Positions 22,510-32,660 of a stretch of 64,000 bases of DNA are shown in pieces. Positions within the stretch are counted from its first letter, which is position 1. Each line of letters begins with the position of its first letter. This stretch comes from Endomychus coccineus (lineage: Eukaryota > Arthropoda > Insecta > Coleoptera > Endomychidae), in the NCBI GenBank assembly GCA_958510875.1, contig CAUEHT010000002.1:1550001-1614000 (forward strand), given 5' to 3'. The position numbers were made by a program, and so were the translations under genes. The notes beneath the pieces are model-generated. The model was not told the origin of the DNA. It was given only the letters and a program-made list of their open reading frames with translations, and ran no database searches.

Positions 22510-23800
22510 TAATGTTTCACATATGTTGCTATTTTATCTGTGACTTTTAATTTAATATTCTTTACATCTGATCTATTGTTTTATGGCTTTCGCGTAGTAC
22601 CAAAAGACGCCACGTAGGAGTATTTTCTGAAAATTGTCAGTTGACTTGTAAATACAAGGCATATCTGCGTTTTCAAAATCGTTTTACCACGTCGTGATCC
22701 AAGCGCCAGCTGGTGACTGAGCGAGGGACTACGAGTTTGACGACGCGTAAGCGACTCATGTCAACCATAGAGTTTCCGGACCTGTATGTACGACCGTGTT
22801 TTATGTTTATTAATTTAGTGAGCCACTGTACTATCGCTTTAGGTACATAGAAAATTATTGACTTAATTATTATATCAACAACATTCCAAGAACCAAAATG
22901 AGTAAATAACAGGGAACAATAGTTATTAATTAAGAGAACAAGGAATCATTCAACAAAATAAAAACTAAGGTATTGTTATTACTGTAGTGGTAAGAACACT
23001 CCAGGTACAAGACTCCTTACATTTGAAAAGTTGCATTCTCTAAAGGAAGATGAATGATTCAAAGACATTTAATTTCAAAGTAAAGTTGCAAATATTTTAA
23101 TTTGTTGCAAAGTATTCTAGGAGCCAAGTTGTTCCAAATGGAATGTAATTTTTCTGCGTACAGAGAAAATAAACGGTTTTTAATAGTGTATCTTCCTCTG
23201 TTTACTGTAAATAGGTAGCTACTTTTGAAGAAATAGAGTTGCTTTAAATTTGTATTCTACAATATCGATGATTCAAAGACATTTTAATTTTGAAAAGTAC
23301 AGTTGCAATATTTTAATTTGTTGTATAGTATTTGAGGAGCCATGTAGTTGTAGAGCGACTATATTTTATGAGCATTTTCTTTTGCAATACTTGAAGTTTC
23401 AATGATTGAATTATATAACCTAGAATTGGCCAAGTGACGTACGTCACAAATTCCAAAGAGTACTCTAGAACTATACCTTCGACTAACATTTGACTCCATT
23501 CCAATTTTATACTCTTCTATGAATATCTACCACTCTCAATCTATCTAACCTATGAATGTCAAAGTGACATACGATCCAAACCATAGAATAACTTGTGACA
23601 CGTGCTAATAGTAAAAGTTTCTATAAACGCGTACCCATCTCTATATAACCTACAACTGCCAGAGTGACGTCTGTCACAGTGACAACCTGAAGGTGCCCAT
23701 ACGTCTCACATAAAGGTTACCACGCACTATCCGACTTAACCCTCGAAAAGGCGTTGCACATAAAAAACTGTTAACAGCGGGGCGTAGCCCGTAAAATCAA
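22510..23800. other. No gene seen; dispersed repeats
   Basis: Repeated words TTTGAAGAAATAGAGTTGC and TTTTAATTTGTTG recur at about 230-bp intervals (23,050-23,100 and 23,230-23,320). At 23,570-23,700 there are CAGAGTGACGTCTGTCAC-like sequences. There is no coding evidence. Confidence 0.4.
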
Positions 23801-23827
23801 CTAGTAGTTATATATACATCTAACATG

Positions 23828-23955
23828 TAAATATACTTCCATTTGGAATAGAGAAACCGCTCAGCATGGACGTGGGTGTGAGTAACATGTTAAAAGAAAA
23901 ACCACAATTGAAGAGAAAAATGTGGAAGTTAGCAAACGTTGTGAGGAAAAAATGT
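23828..23955 (+). pseudogene. DUF8207-like protein, N-terminal scrap with promoter
   Basis: It has a TATA-like element at 23,828, TCAG with its A at 23,863 (35 bases apart) and ATG at 23,866. Then comes MDVGVSNMLKEKPQLKRKM, the basic start of the coiled-coil/DUF8207-like viral protein. After about 27 residues it runs directly into the terminal-repeat sequence at 23,957, so this is a recombination scrap left of copy B. Confidence 0.75.
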
Positions 23956-23956
23956 A

Positions 23957-24175
23957 TGTTTTATTGAATTGAAGATCCGGCGATCATAGTTTACGAACGA
24001 TGATGACGTCACTGCTTCCAACCAGTGACAGTAACTGATTGAATCCGTCGATCATAGTTTACGAACGATGATGACGTCACGGAAGGCATTCACTCTTTCA
24101 ATCCAGCGACCATAGTTTACAAACGATGATGACTTCATCATCGTTCACGAACTATGATGGTCAGATGAGGAATAA
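23957..24175. repeat. 68-bp terminal-repeat array, copy B left
   Basis: About three units with the core GGCGATCATAGTTTACGAAC and GATGATGACGTCAC. It is preceded by TTTTATTGAATTGAAGATCC, the same border seen at 32,250 and 46,725. The final part forms a hairpin (ATGATGACTTCATCATCGTT). Confidence 0.82.
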
Positions 24176-24284
24176 AATGCGAGTAATAATGATTATATCT
24201 ACTCATTATTTATCACACTGTGAAATTGAAGTTATAAGACTGTTGAATACATTAGGTGTAAAAAGTGAATAGGTAGTACATTCA

Positions 24285-24495
24285 TGCACATGTTTCATCT
24301 CGTGATTCAACACTCCGTCACGTGCTTCAGCATTGAGACACGAGTTCAGTCACGTGCTCAGACACGTGCTCCAATACTCAGACACGTGTTAAGCACGTGC
24401 TCAACATTTATACACGTGCTCTACTCAGACACGTGTTCAGACACGTGCTTCAATAATCAGACACGTGTTAAGCACGTGCTTCAACATTCAGACCT
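24285..24495. repeat. CACGTG tandem array, copy B
   Basis: Units such as AGACACGTGCT and TTAAGCACGTGCTTCAACAT. It is flanked on the left by a conserved 100-bp stretch (ATGAGGAATAAAATGCGA to TTCATGCACATG), also found at 32,435 and 46,060, and on the right by the ATPase promoter. Confidence 0.82.
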
Positions 24496-24585
24496 ATTTA
24501 ACACATTTTGAAACTTACTTTCGACAGAAGCGTAGAAGTGCTTAACCCCGTGATCGGACATACACAATATAACATCATTAACTAG

Positions 24586-24620
24586 TATATAAACAAATGC
24601 TTATTAACATATGTTTTAGT
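24586..24620 (+). promoter_or_regulatory. TATA plus initiator, ATPase copy B
   Basis: TATATAAA at 24586-24593 and TTAGT with its A at 24618. The spacing is 32, with a 29-nt leader before the ATG at 24647. Confidence 0.6.
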
Positions 24621-24646
24621 TTGATTTCGATGCTCCTCTAGGCATC

Positions 24647-25462
24647 ATGAAGATTGTTAAGCAATAAGACTCGTTGAATATTATGAACTTAGAGTGTAGC
24701 ATTGAGAATGTTGAACACCTACAACGCCACAGCTCTTCCCTGCCAAATACTCTGAGAACAATAATCTCTGGTCCAAGTAATTGTGGGAAAACAAATGTAG
24801 AAGAAAAATGTGAAGAATTCAGAAAACTCAAGAAAGATAATGCAGCGGCTACAGAGAAGTTTCTGCAACAATTCCCTACATCAGCACGTTATTACTTGGA
24901 TGGATTCCTATTGGATGATGATGTCAAGAAATACGATGATTGAATGGGTTTGCAATATAATTCGACTTTAGACGAATGGTTCATGAGTGATCAACCTATA
25001 GAAATTGATAGTGAGAGTAATATAATTATCAAGGGTACTCGGTTCAAGGGTACCACAGGACTGTATTATTTGATATTTCACAGAGATGCTCTACCGGATA
25101 CTTACACTGTGGAAGATGAGAAGAATTACAGTCAAACGATGGAAATGACTATTGCCCATAGACGTAATAACGATACAGCTGATCGAATGAGAAACATTGT
25201 AAAATACAAAAATGTACTGAAACCTTTGATTAATTGCATGAAAAGACCAAGGTTCAAAACATACACTGGAAATGCATATATCAAAAATGATATGCTTGAA
25301 TATAACGAGAAACCTATCGAATATGTTTATTGGGATGACGTTAACGAAATTGTGGATAGACTGAGACTTCTTGTTGCATCCTCGTACGCTGGTAACAATA
25401 ACCTTCACAACGAGATAGTCTCTATAATAGAAGAATTGATAGAGGCTGGTGTAATTGAATAA
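24647..25462 (+). pseudogene. Deletion fusion: ATPase N-terminus joined to DUF8207-like C-terminus
   Basis: ATG 24647 starts the packaging ATPase, with a TAA at codon 7. It reads through an intact Walker A (SGPSNCGKTNV) and then joins near 24,805 to the middle of the next gene (EEFRKLKKDNAAATEKFL). About 1.1 kb present in the other copies is missing. After a stop at 24,941 the DUF8207-like region is open to 25,462: GLQYNSTLDEWFM, then a GTTGLYYLIF core, DTYTVEDEKNYSQTMEMT, YVYWDDVNEIVDRLRLL and EIVSIIEELIEAGVIE. I recall this domain as DUF8207, common in arthropod Polinton-like elements, but I cannot check the accession. Its function is unknown. Confidence 0.82.
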
Positions 25463-25493
25463 AAACCGGGTGTAAGTCAAATTCATCACAGTT

Positions 25494-26114
25494 ATGAAGA
25501 TGGTTTCAATGAATAAGTTTGGCAGAGCCTCCTCTTCTATGTGGATATATGATACAAATATATTTATTAATAATTTCAAACAACTTAACGGACAAGGATT
25601 ATTCCTAACGAGCGATGGAAGTTAATATATGGAAAATCGTAAAAATGATGATGGAGATGTTGCAAATAAAGTATATGTTGATAAATTAACACACAAACTG
25701 AATCTGAAAACGGAAACCAGTCTTGAAGATACCTCCAATGTTAGAGTTGATAATTTGATCAAAGATATCAACACGATCTGAATGAACATGAATTAACGAA
25801 TGAGAAGGTTATTCTCAACATCGATGAATATCTGACGGAGATTCAGAATGAATGTAATGGAATGTAGGCCTATATAAAATCAGAGTATAAAACAATCACT
25901 GATAGTGTGAGAGAACAGAAAAGAATTGAAAGAGATCAATAACACATTTAACAGTGTGAACATGCGTCTAAATGACATTACTACTAAAGTGGGGGCGTTA
26001 GAACGACGGATGACATCTGTGGAACCTTCTAAGAAGAGACCCTCATCATCCACAACAACAGAGCAGGGCTCTCTGAAACGTATAACTCCAACTCCTGTGA
26101 ATATATCCGAATAA
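25494..26114 (+). pseudogene. Fibre-like coiled-coil protein, copy B
   Basis: The start MKMVSMNKFGRASSSMWIYD lies 32 bases after the previous stop. The next part is KQLNGQGLFLTSDGS with a stop. The segment (D)DGDVANKVYVDKL resembles the repeated neck segments of phage and viral fibres. Long heptad-rich stretches follow (NLIKDINT, NEKVILNIDEYL, VNMRLNDITTKVGALERR) and then a Ser/Thr-rich basic tail (KKRPSSSTTTEQGS). Several stops and shifts occur. The TAA stop overlaps the integrase ATG (TAATG at 26112-26116). A virion surface role is inference only. Confidence 0.65.
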
Positions 26115-27068
26115 TGAATTCTACACTAGATTTAAACATTGTTGAGATGAGTAGAGAACAAGTTGTGCATTGATTTCATAAGCCGAGTAGGAGGAATTTC
26201 AAACGACGCAGAACAATCATATAAGGTTTGGACGATCTGCGGCAGACGGATCTGGCTGAAATGGGTAATTACGCTCGTGAAAATAGGGGATTCCAATACA
26301 TTTTGGTTATGATCAATTGCTTCTCGAAATTTCTATGGACTCGTCCGCTGAAAACGAAATCGGCCGAAGAGGTTCGGAGAGCTGTTAGTTCTATATTGTT
26401 AGAAGGACAACGTAAGACTAGGAATCTGCGAAGCGATCAGGGGAAAGATTCTCTCAATAAACACTTTAACGATCTGATGAAGAAACATAATATCAAGCAT
26501 TATAATACGTATAGTATGAAAAAAACAGCCATTGCTGAAAATGTCATTCGAACGTTAAAGGAAACGCTCTACAAACAATTCAGTCTTAGCGGGAGATACA
26601 AATGGCTTGATATACTTGGAGAAATCACAGAAAAATATAATAAACGTAAACAGTACTATAAACATGGCTCCAATAAAAGTGACGAAACAGATAGAGAGCG
26701 AGATATTGAAGCGATCCTACTCCCACATCAAGTTAGGTCCGTCTCACAAATACAACGTTGGAGATGTGGTGCGGATAAGTAAGGGTAAACATATATTTGA
26801 AAAAGGATATACGCCCAATTGGTGGACGGAATGGTTCAAAATTATAAGAGTTCACATAACAGCTTCTGTTACATATATTTCGCAAGATGTGTTGGGGAAA
26901 ACGATAAGTGGAGGATTCTAAGATGAGGAATTACAGTAAACAAAACAACCAGATGTGTATTTAGTCGAAAATATATTACGAAAGAGGAGGGGCCAACAGT
27001 ATGTGAAATGGTCGGGTCTAGATAATAATCACAACAGTTGGATCGATAATTCGGATCTCGTTCAATGA
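26114..27068 (+). pseudogene. Polinton-type integrase with C-terminal chromodomain, copy B
   Basis: Retroviral-type (rve) integrase, the hallmark enzyme of Polinton/Maverick elements. After an N-terminal basic stretch (KPSRRNFKRRRTII, with two stops) the catalytic core shows the three acidic sites: LRQTDLAEMG, LRSDQGKDSLNKHF and KKTAIAENVIRTLKE. The frame shifts near 26,640. The next segment, IKLGPSHKYNVGDVVRISK, is the SH3-like part, and 26,955-27,068 encodes a chromodomain (YLVENILRKRRGQQYVKWSG, NNHNSWIDNSDL). A second possible start is the ATG at 26,148. The gene is dead from stops and shifts but complete in layout. Confidence 0.87.
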
Positions 27069-27346
27069 ACCCATCATTGACCATTTGGAGATTATTAGAA
27101 ACAAACAAAAAGCTGGAATATCATCGACTCGAGGGTATGGATATTATAATAGAACAAAATTCCGTGACTATGAGGGTGAATCAAGAGTGCAGATTATAGT
27201 ATTTGAAACATATATTGTTAAGATTATACTTGAGTCTTTTGTATTGAGAAAATATCGAATTAATGAAAAATATTATTTTCAGATCTTTGGTCTTTCTCCC
27301 TACCCTCGTTAAACAACGGTGCAATCTTGAATTCTCATCAGTCTTT

Positions 27347-27811
27347 ATGGAAGCGTACGTAGGAGAAGGTGTTCTCAATATGCTTATGAAAAAGCTCCCG
27401 TTTGAACTTCATATTCCTGGTTATCAATTCTGTGGTCCCGGTACAAAATTAGAAGAACGCTTGAGAAGAGGAGATCCAGGTATCAATCCACTCGATAAAG
27501 CTTGCCATCAACACGATATTCCATATCTGCGGAAGGCTAGTTTGGAAGGACGTCACGAGGCGGATAAAATATTAGAGAACGCTGCTCGGCAACGTGTCAA
27601 ATCTAAAGACACATAATTTGGAGAGAGGATTGCCGCTTTCGGTGTGAATAAAATTATGGAGGCGAAGAGGAAATTGGGGGTGGGTATGAGGAAGAAGGGT
27701 TGGTTCAGAAGTGCAATTGTCGATGGTGTGAAAAAAATTTTGAAGAATAAGTTTGACCCAGCCAATCTGAAGAGAACATCTCAAATAGCGTTGAGAGTTG
27801 TATACGTATAA
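27347..27811 (+). pseudogene. Phospholipase A2-domain virion protein, copy B
   Basis: ATG 27347 follows a TCAGT initiator-like motif (27338-27342). The product has the parvovirus-VP1-like PLA2 signature: calcium loop YQFCGPGTKLEERL, then GDPGINPLDKACHQHDIPY with the catalytic His-Asp. In parvoviruses this activity opens endosomal membranes during entry (family knowledge). A TAA at 27,614 interrupts the frame, which then continues in phase with a basic tail (MRKKGWFRSAIVDGVKK) to 27,811. There it fuses with penton sequence by deletion. Confidence 0.82.
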
Positions 27812-28420
27812 TAGCATCCCAAACATTGGAGAAGGTTTTAATGAATTTCATTATGAAGATGTGAAGGGTGAGGAAAGAGTACGGGGTCCTACGAGTCGAC
27901 AGACATCGAGGATTTCATACAAAGTGCAGTTTGTGGGATCGGAGTGAAGCAAGAAGAACGTGACCGGAAATTATCAATAAAATCTAACAGCAACACTCCA
28001 CACACAGAGCTGAAGAGTGATTTTGAAGTGAATTTTATTCCTAAAGATAGTATAAGCGAACTGTTGGGATTCAGCAAAAAGAAATAGACATCTCGTGAAC
28101 TACATGTATCTGATTGACCTATAAACATAATCAAAATTCAAACTATCAGAGTGGAGTGTAACTTAACTGCAGGAGCATATTATAACAATAAGTTAGCTTA
28201 TACGATATATGAGTTTCCACCTCTTGTACCACCTTGGTTTTCCATTGATATAGAGCCGAAGAATCTTATTTATCTACCGATCATCAACAAGACGTCCTTT
28301 GATAACATCACATTGAATATTTCAGATCAGAATTGGAAACGGGTAAATTCACGTGGGAAACAAATTAATATACGGTTGGAGTTGGAAAAGACCACAAGAG
28401 ATTATGGCTCACAACAATAA
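27812..28420 (+). pseudogene. Penton-like minor capsid protein, copy B (5' deleted)
   Basis: It matches the complete minus-strand copy at 35,861-36,604. About the first 50 residues are lost at the junction with the PLA2 gene. There are frame problems at 27,880-27,900 and stops near 28,087 and 28,117. The last 89 residues (28,151-28,420) are open: VECNLTAGAYYNNK, FSIDIEPKNLIYLP, DNITLNISDQNW. Confidence 0.75.
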
Positions 28421-28642
28421 ATAATAATACAATACTCACCAGCATTCATTATATGGAAATAATTTATCTGAGGATGTTGTTGTTGCAGTAGACGTCACTT
28501 GAGAACATGGGTTTGGATTTCAGCAATCGAAGATATCCTCATAGTGGCCATCAGTCATTATCTACAACGAGCTCGAAGGAGGAGGTTGCTTCTGCATCAC
28601 TATCATTGGGAAATATAAATTTCTTGAAGTTCCTAGGTTACA

Positions 28643-29846
28643 ATGTCGGAAAAACTTCGAATATTCAACGAGCCAAACTTCAACAAAGACATCCTTCGAG
28701 AAGAAACTCATACTACTACTATCCACACATAACATCTGTTGGCACCAGCGATGAAATTGAGATATTAATCAATCAACAAGATGTATTGGTAGATTTGGCC
28801 CCGTCCGCTTCTTTCATCGAGGCTGAATTCCAGCCAGAAGCAAGTGGTGATGGTGAATGTAAACTAACCAATAATTTCAGAGCGTTTCTCTTCGAATATA
28901 TGAGTTATGACTTGAATGAAAAGAGATAGACGAAGTACGTGATCCTGGTATTGTCAGCACCATCAGAGATTATCTTACATATGCCGAACATGAATCTATA
29001 CCTCTAGCTATTTCTGGATGGGCATATAAGGTTGCAATGAGTTCAGTCTACAATAATAATATCAATTTATGTATACCGTTGAATTTTCTACTAGGCCTAT
29101 TCATTGACTATAACGAAGTTTTGAGTGGTAAACATAAGCTGCGCTTGATAAGGTCTCGAACCGATAACGATTCCTGTACTAATATTACGGGCACGAAAAC
29201 GCCTGAAATAAATGTGAAGACGATAGCATTAAAAGTGCGACATTTGTTTCCAAATGACCAAGGTAAATTTCAAATGTTGGAGAATTTGAGTGCTGAGAAG
29301 CCTATTTCGATTCCATTTCGTAGTTGGGATCTGCATGAAAATTTGTTGATGAAGGAGAGCACTCGCGACATTTGGGCTGTTAAAACATCAATGAATTTGG
29401 AACGCCCCAGATATGTGATTCTAGCTTCCAGAACTGATCGAAAAAATAATCCTGTTAAGCATAGTACCTATTTCTATAATGTAAACTTTCTAAATGTAAA
29501 ATTATACTTGAATTCAAAGTGTTATCCATATGAAGCAATGAAATTGAGTTGCACCGACCAGCAATACGTGGAAGCATACCAGATGTACTATGATTTCCAG
29601 AAATATTTTTCAAATAAAATGATAAGCCAGCCGATGTTAGATTATGTAGCATTCAAGAATGAAGCAATTTGTGTGATTGATTGTTCAAAACAGAACGATG
29701 CTAAAAAGTCATCAACTGTTGACGTCAAACTAGAGATGAAAAGCTTCCTGAATTTCACCAAAAACACCCGTGCTTATTGCATCATCATTAACGATCGTAT
29801 GATGGAGTATTCTCCGATTACAGGATCAGTTCAGAATTTCATGTGA
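28643..29846 (+). pseudogene. Major capsid protein (double jelly-roll type), copy B
   Basis: ATG 28643 opens MSEKLRIFNEPNFNKDI. A 1-base shift near 28,720 moves the reading to another frame (DEIEILINQQDVLVDLAPSA), and a second shift lies near 28,925. From 29,037 to the stop at 29,846 it is fully open, 269 residues (NNINLCIPLNFLLGLFIDYN, VSTIRA-region upstream, FRSWDLHENLLMKES, KCYPYEAMKLSCTDQQYVEA). Gene order after the penton-like gene, a length of about 400 residues and the beta-rich pattern fit the hexon-like capsid of adintovirus/Polinton elements. The fold assignment is from context and memory. Confidence 0.78.
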
Positions 29847-29857
29847 AGAACCGGGTG

Positions 29858-29944
29858 ATGAATCATAATGTTATTATTTTAGTTCTGAATGATGTTCTAT
29901 CAAAATGTATTTTTCCAAATAAATGTAATTATTATCATATTTGA
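29858..29944 (+). CDS. Short conserved ORF after the capsid gene, copy B
   Basis: Twelve bases after the capsid stop. It gives 28 residues beginning MNHNVIILVLNDVLSKC. The corresponding frame in the minus-strand copy (34,184-34,429) shares this start and continues to 81 residues. Conservation of the frame in two copies is the only support. The function is unknown. Confidence 0.3.
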   Translation: MNHNVIILVLNDVLSKCIFPNKCNYYHI

Positions 29945-29984
29945 TATTTTATTTCTCAAACGGTAGGTGGTGATGTAAAAATTC

Positions 29985-30165
29985 GACGATCATAGTTTGT
30001 AAACTATGGTAGCTAGTTGCTGGAAATGAAACAAATTGAAACAACTAGTGACGTTATCAGTCAGTTATCAAGTCTCGACATGAAAATTATTGACCTTGCA
30101 GGTAACCAATCAGATCTTCAATTCAATAAAACACCACTTACTCGTCAAAATCATTATCTATTAAT
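29985..30165. repeat. Terminal-repeat fragment, right end of copy B
   Basis: It contains GACGATCATAGTTTGTAAAC and, at 30,112-30,158, GATCTTCAATTCAATAAAAC with ACTCGTCAAAATCATTAT, which match the inner terminal-repeat border at 31,000 and 46,730. It follows the capsid gene directly, so copy B may end here. Confidence 0.65.
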
Positions 30166-30299
30166 AGGTTTCTTTTACATTTTCAAAAAGATTTTGAGTG
30201 TTGAAACTGATAAGATGCCAAGATTAAAACACTGCATTTTATAAATTCCATTTTCTTTTTGTGATGTCGCTCCAGTTTAGATTAATCGGTGCTGTTGGT

Positions 30300-30910
30300 T
30301 GTGCCCCTCCAGTTTGCTAGTTATTAGTTCCACCCTCAGTGCTATGCATGTCACCTTGAGGAGAAGGGAGAATCCAGAGATTTGTTATCAGTTCGTTTTC
30401 TCCTAAGATCGATCGATCCCTCTTAGTCGTTTGGATCGATTCTTCTTCCACATATTCATCATCATCATCATCTTCAGCTGTCAGGGCTTCTATTGGGTTA
30501 GTTTGTCGTGATAGAATCTTTTTCAATATTTCTTTCAACTGGGCGGATGAGCTCAGATTTGGGCACCGTATACCGAAAATGTTGTATATGAACATTAGGT
30601 ATTTGCAACGGAACTTTGGACGTTGGCCAACCGTTAACCAGCTGTAAACTTGGAAGTTTCATCAGATACACCATTCTATCTATGAAGAATACAATCTCTC
30701 TTGAGGGCCGTTGATAAATTGCCGATATTTTCTCAGAATTGCGTGGTAGAAATGATAACCAATCCGTAATTAACATTGGCTGCTCCATGATTCTAGTTTC
30801 TAAATCCATTACCCAAACCCATCTTCCGTAGGATGTATACAATCGTTGATTCACCACTAGGAAGGTATATGCGTGTTTTTTGAAACTGGCGTAATCTTAC
30901 ATTGGTTGTT
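30300..30910 (-). pseudogene. Hemopexin-like domain, probable C-terminal half of the viral MMP
   Basis: On the minus strand from about 30,897 the frame reads FKKHAYTFLVVNQRLY, GRWVWVMDLETRIMEQP, LITDWLSFLP and IVFFIDRMVYLMKLP. This matches the rhythm of hemopexin repeats (aromatic strand, YP-like turn, LP, FF.dr.Y). No ATG is needed if it is a remnant. A second frame (30,595-30,317) adds an acidic tail (LTAEDDDDDEYVEEES). It points at the capsid gene exactly as the MMP does in the other copy, and it lies between the capsid gene and a terminal repeat. That supports its being the missing back half of the MMP. The domain call is mine and is unconfirmed. Confidence 0.45.
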
Positions 30911-30959
30911 TCACAGCAGCCGACGAGGAATTAGTATACTGTTATCGGTTCGAAGCAGT

Positions 30960-31166
30960 GACGTTATCATCGTTCGTGAACTATGATCGCCGGATCTTCA
31001 ATTCAATAAAACACCACTTCCTTGTCAAAATCATTATGTATTTTGATACACATAAAGCTAACATTAGATGTTCTCCCCACCCAATTTGCATGCATCATAT
31101 TGATTTTACCTCATCAAAAATATAGCAATTAACATTCAGCATGTCAAGACTTTCCTATAAAGCTAT
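30960..31166. repeat. Inner terminal inverted repeat, arm 1
   Basis: It starts with the 68-bp family (TCGTTCGTGAACTATGATCG), then the unique part with CACTTCCTTGTCAAAATC, TCTCCCCACCCAATTTGCAT and AACATTCAGCATGTCAAGAC, ending in AAGCTATGGTTGAC. 32,064-32,290 is its near-perfect inverse, and 46,720-46,890 is a third copy. Confidence 0.85.
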
Positions 31167-31169
31167 GGT

Positions 31170-31500
31170 TGACATTCATAGATCCGTCATGACAGTTCAC
31201 GTGACAGATTATCCATGGATCCATCACGTCATACCCGCCAAGACACGACATGACACCTCGATGAAGACCTCACGTGACAGACGCCATGACAACTCTTTCC
31301 GACACCTTGATGCTCTATGGTTTTGAGTTGGGTTAGCTCTATAACCTTCAGCTCTATGGTGCGTGATAGCCGTCATAACACCTCGTAACAGACACCTCGT
31401 TGAACCCCCTCGTGACAGACACCCGCCGAAGTGACAGACGTCATGATATCTCACCGCGTGACAGATCATGTGATTTCAGAAACGTACGATTCGCATGAGT
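31170..31500. repeat. Outer terminal region with CACGTGACAG words
   Basis: Phrases such as TGACACCTCGATGAAGACC and GGTTAGCTCTATAACCTTCA recur in the same order at 47,080-47,300, just outside the terminal repeat there. No gene is seen. Confidence 0.6.
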
Positions 31501-31915
31501 CGGACGAGTCGAACTGGTGGTGACACCTCCACGGAGCAGTCTGTACCTTTATGCTGTGACGTCACACGCTTGTCATGTGATAGCAGTCTTCAACAATCAT
31601 GACAGCTGTCATGCGGTGGTGGCATCTCCTTCACAAAGCAGTCTGTACCTTTGGACCGCCATGACAACTGTCACGTGGTGGCGACACCTCCACTAAGCAG
31701 CCTGTACCTTTGGACCGCCATGACAGCTGTCAAGTGGTGGCGACACCTCTACGAAGCAGTCTGTACCTTTGGTTTGCCATGACAACTGTCACGTGGTGGC
31801 GACACCTCCACGCAGCAACCTGTACCTTTTGTCCGCCATGACAGCTGTCATGTGGTGGTGACACCTCCACGAAGCAGCCTGTACTTTTGGTCTGCCATGA
31901 CAGCTGTCACGTGTC
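31500..31915. repeat. 59-bp satellite array, copy 2
   Basis: The word CTGTACC recurs at 31643, 31702, 31761 and 31820, and a variant at 31879: exactly 59 bp apart. Each unit has CCATGACARCTGTCA and GTGGTGGCGACACCTC. It is the inverse of the array at 15,520. Confidence 0.88.
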
Positions 31916-32063
31916 AGTCGCATGACCCTGTACATGTGATACACTTTTTAAACACACCCTGTATACTCTTTCATGTGACACACTTTTTATACACACCCTG
32001 TATACTCTTCATAAGTGATATCCTTATCTCACACCTTATCACATGCATCCTTCCGAAACTGAT

Positions 32064-32420
32064 AAGGATGTCAACCATAGCTTTATAGGTATCAAATGGA
32101 AAGTCTTGACATGCCGAATGTTAATTTCCATATTTTTGATGAGGTAAAATCAATATGATGCATGCAAATTGGGTGGGGAGAACATCTCACGATAGCTTTA
32201 TGTGTATTAAAATACATAATGATTTTGACGAGAAAGTTGTTTTTTATTGAATTGAAGATCCGGCGATCATAGTTTACGAACGATGATGACGTCACTGCTT
32301 CGAACTGATGACAGTAACTGATTCAATCCGGCGACCATAGTTTACGAACGATGATTCAGTCATCGACGGTGGTGACTGTTTCAATCCGGCGAGAACATCG
32401 TTCACGAACTATGATGTTCA
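32064..32420. repeat. Inner terminal inverted repeat, arm 2, with 68-bp units
   Basis: Inverse of 30,960-31,166 and of 46,147-46,890. It reads GTCAACCATAGCTTTATAGG, then AAATTGGGTGGGGAGAACAT, then TTTTATTGAATTGAAGATCC and about three 68-bp-type units with TGACGTCAC. It marks the left end of the best viral copy. Confidence 0.85.
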
Positions 32421-32544
32421 GATGAGGAATGGAATGCGAATAATAATGATAATGATATCTACTCATTATTCATCACACTGTAATTGAAGTTATAAGATTG
32501 TTGAATATATTAAGTGTAGAAAGTGAATGGGTAGTACATTCATG

Positions 32545-32660
32545 CACATGTTTTGTCGCGTGATTCAACACGTGCTTCAATACGCAGACACGTGTTCAGA
32601 CACGTGCTCCAATAATCACGTGCTCAGACACGTACTTCAACATTCAGACACGTGTTGGTA
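32545..32660. repeat. CACGTG tandem array upstream of the MMP
   Basis: Units ACACGTGCTTCAATACGCAG, AGACACGTGTTCAGACACGT and related. It is preceded by the same 100-bp conserved stretch as at 24,180 and followed by the MMP upstream region (GGTAGGTATCCAGTCACCTT). Confidence 0.8.

Noticed and set aside
30017..30244. A 75-codon plus-strand frame
   Set aside because: It is mostly made of terminal-repeat sequence (30,112-30,165), and no protein motif is seen.
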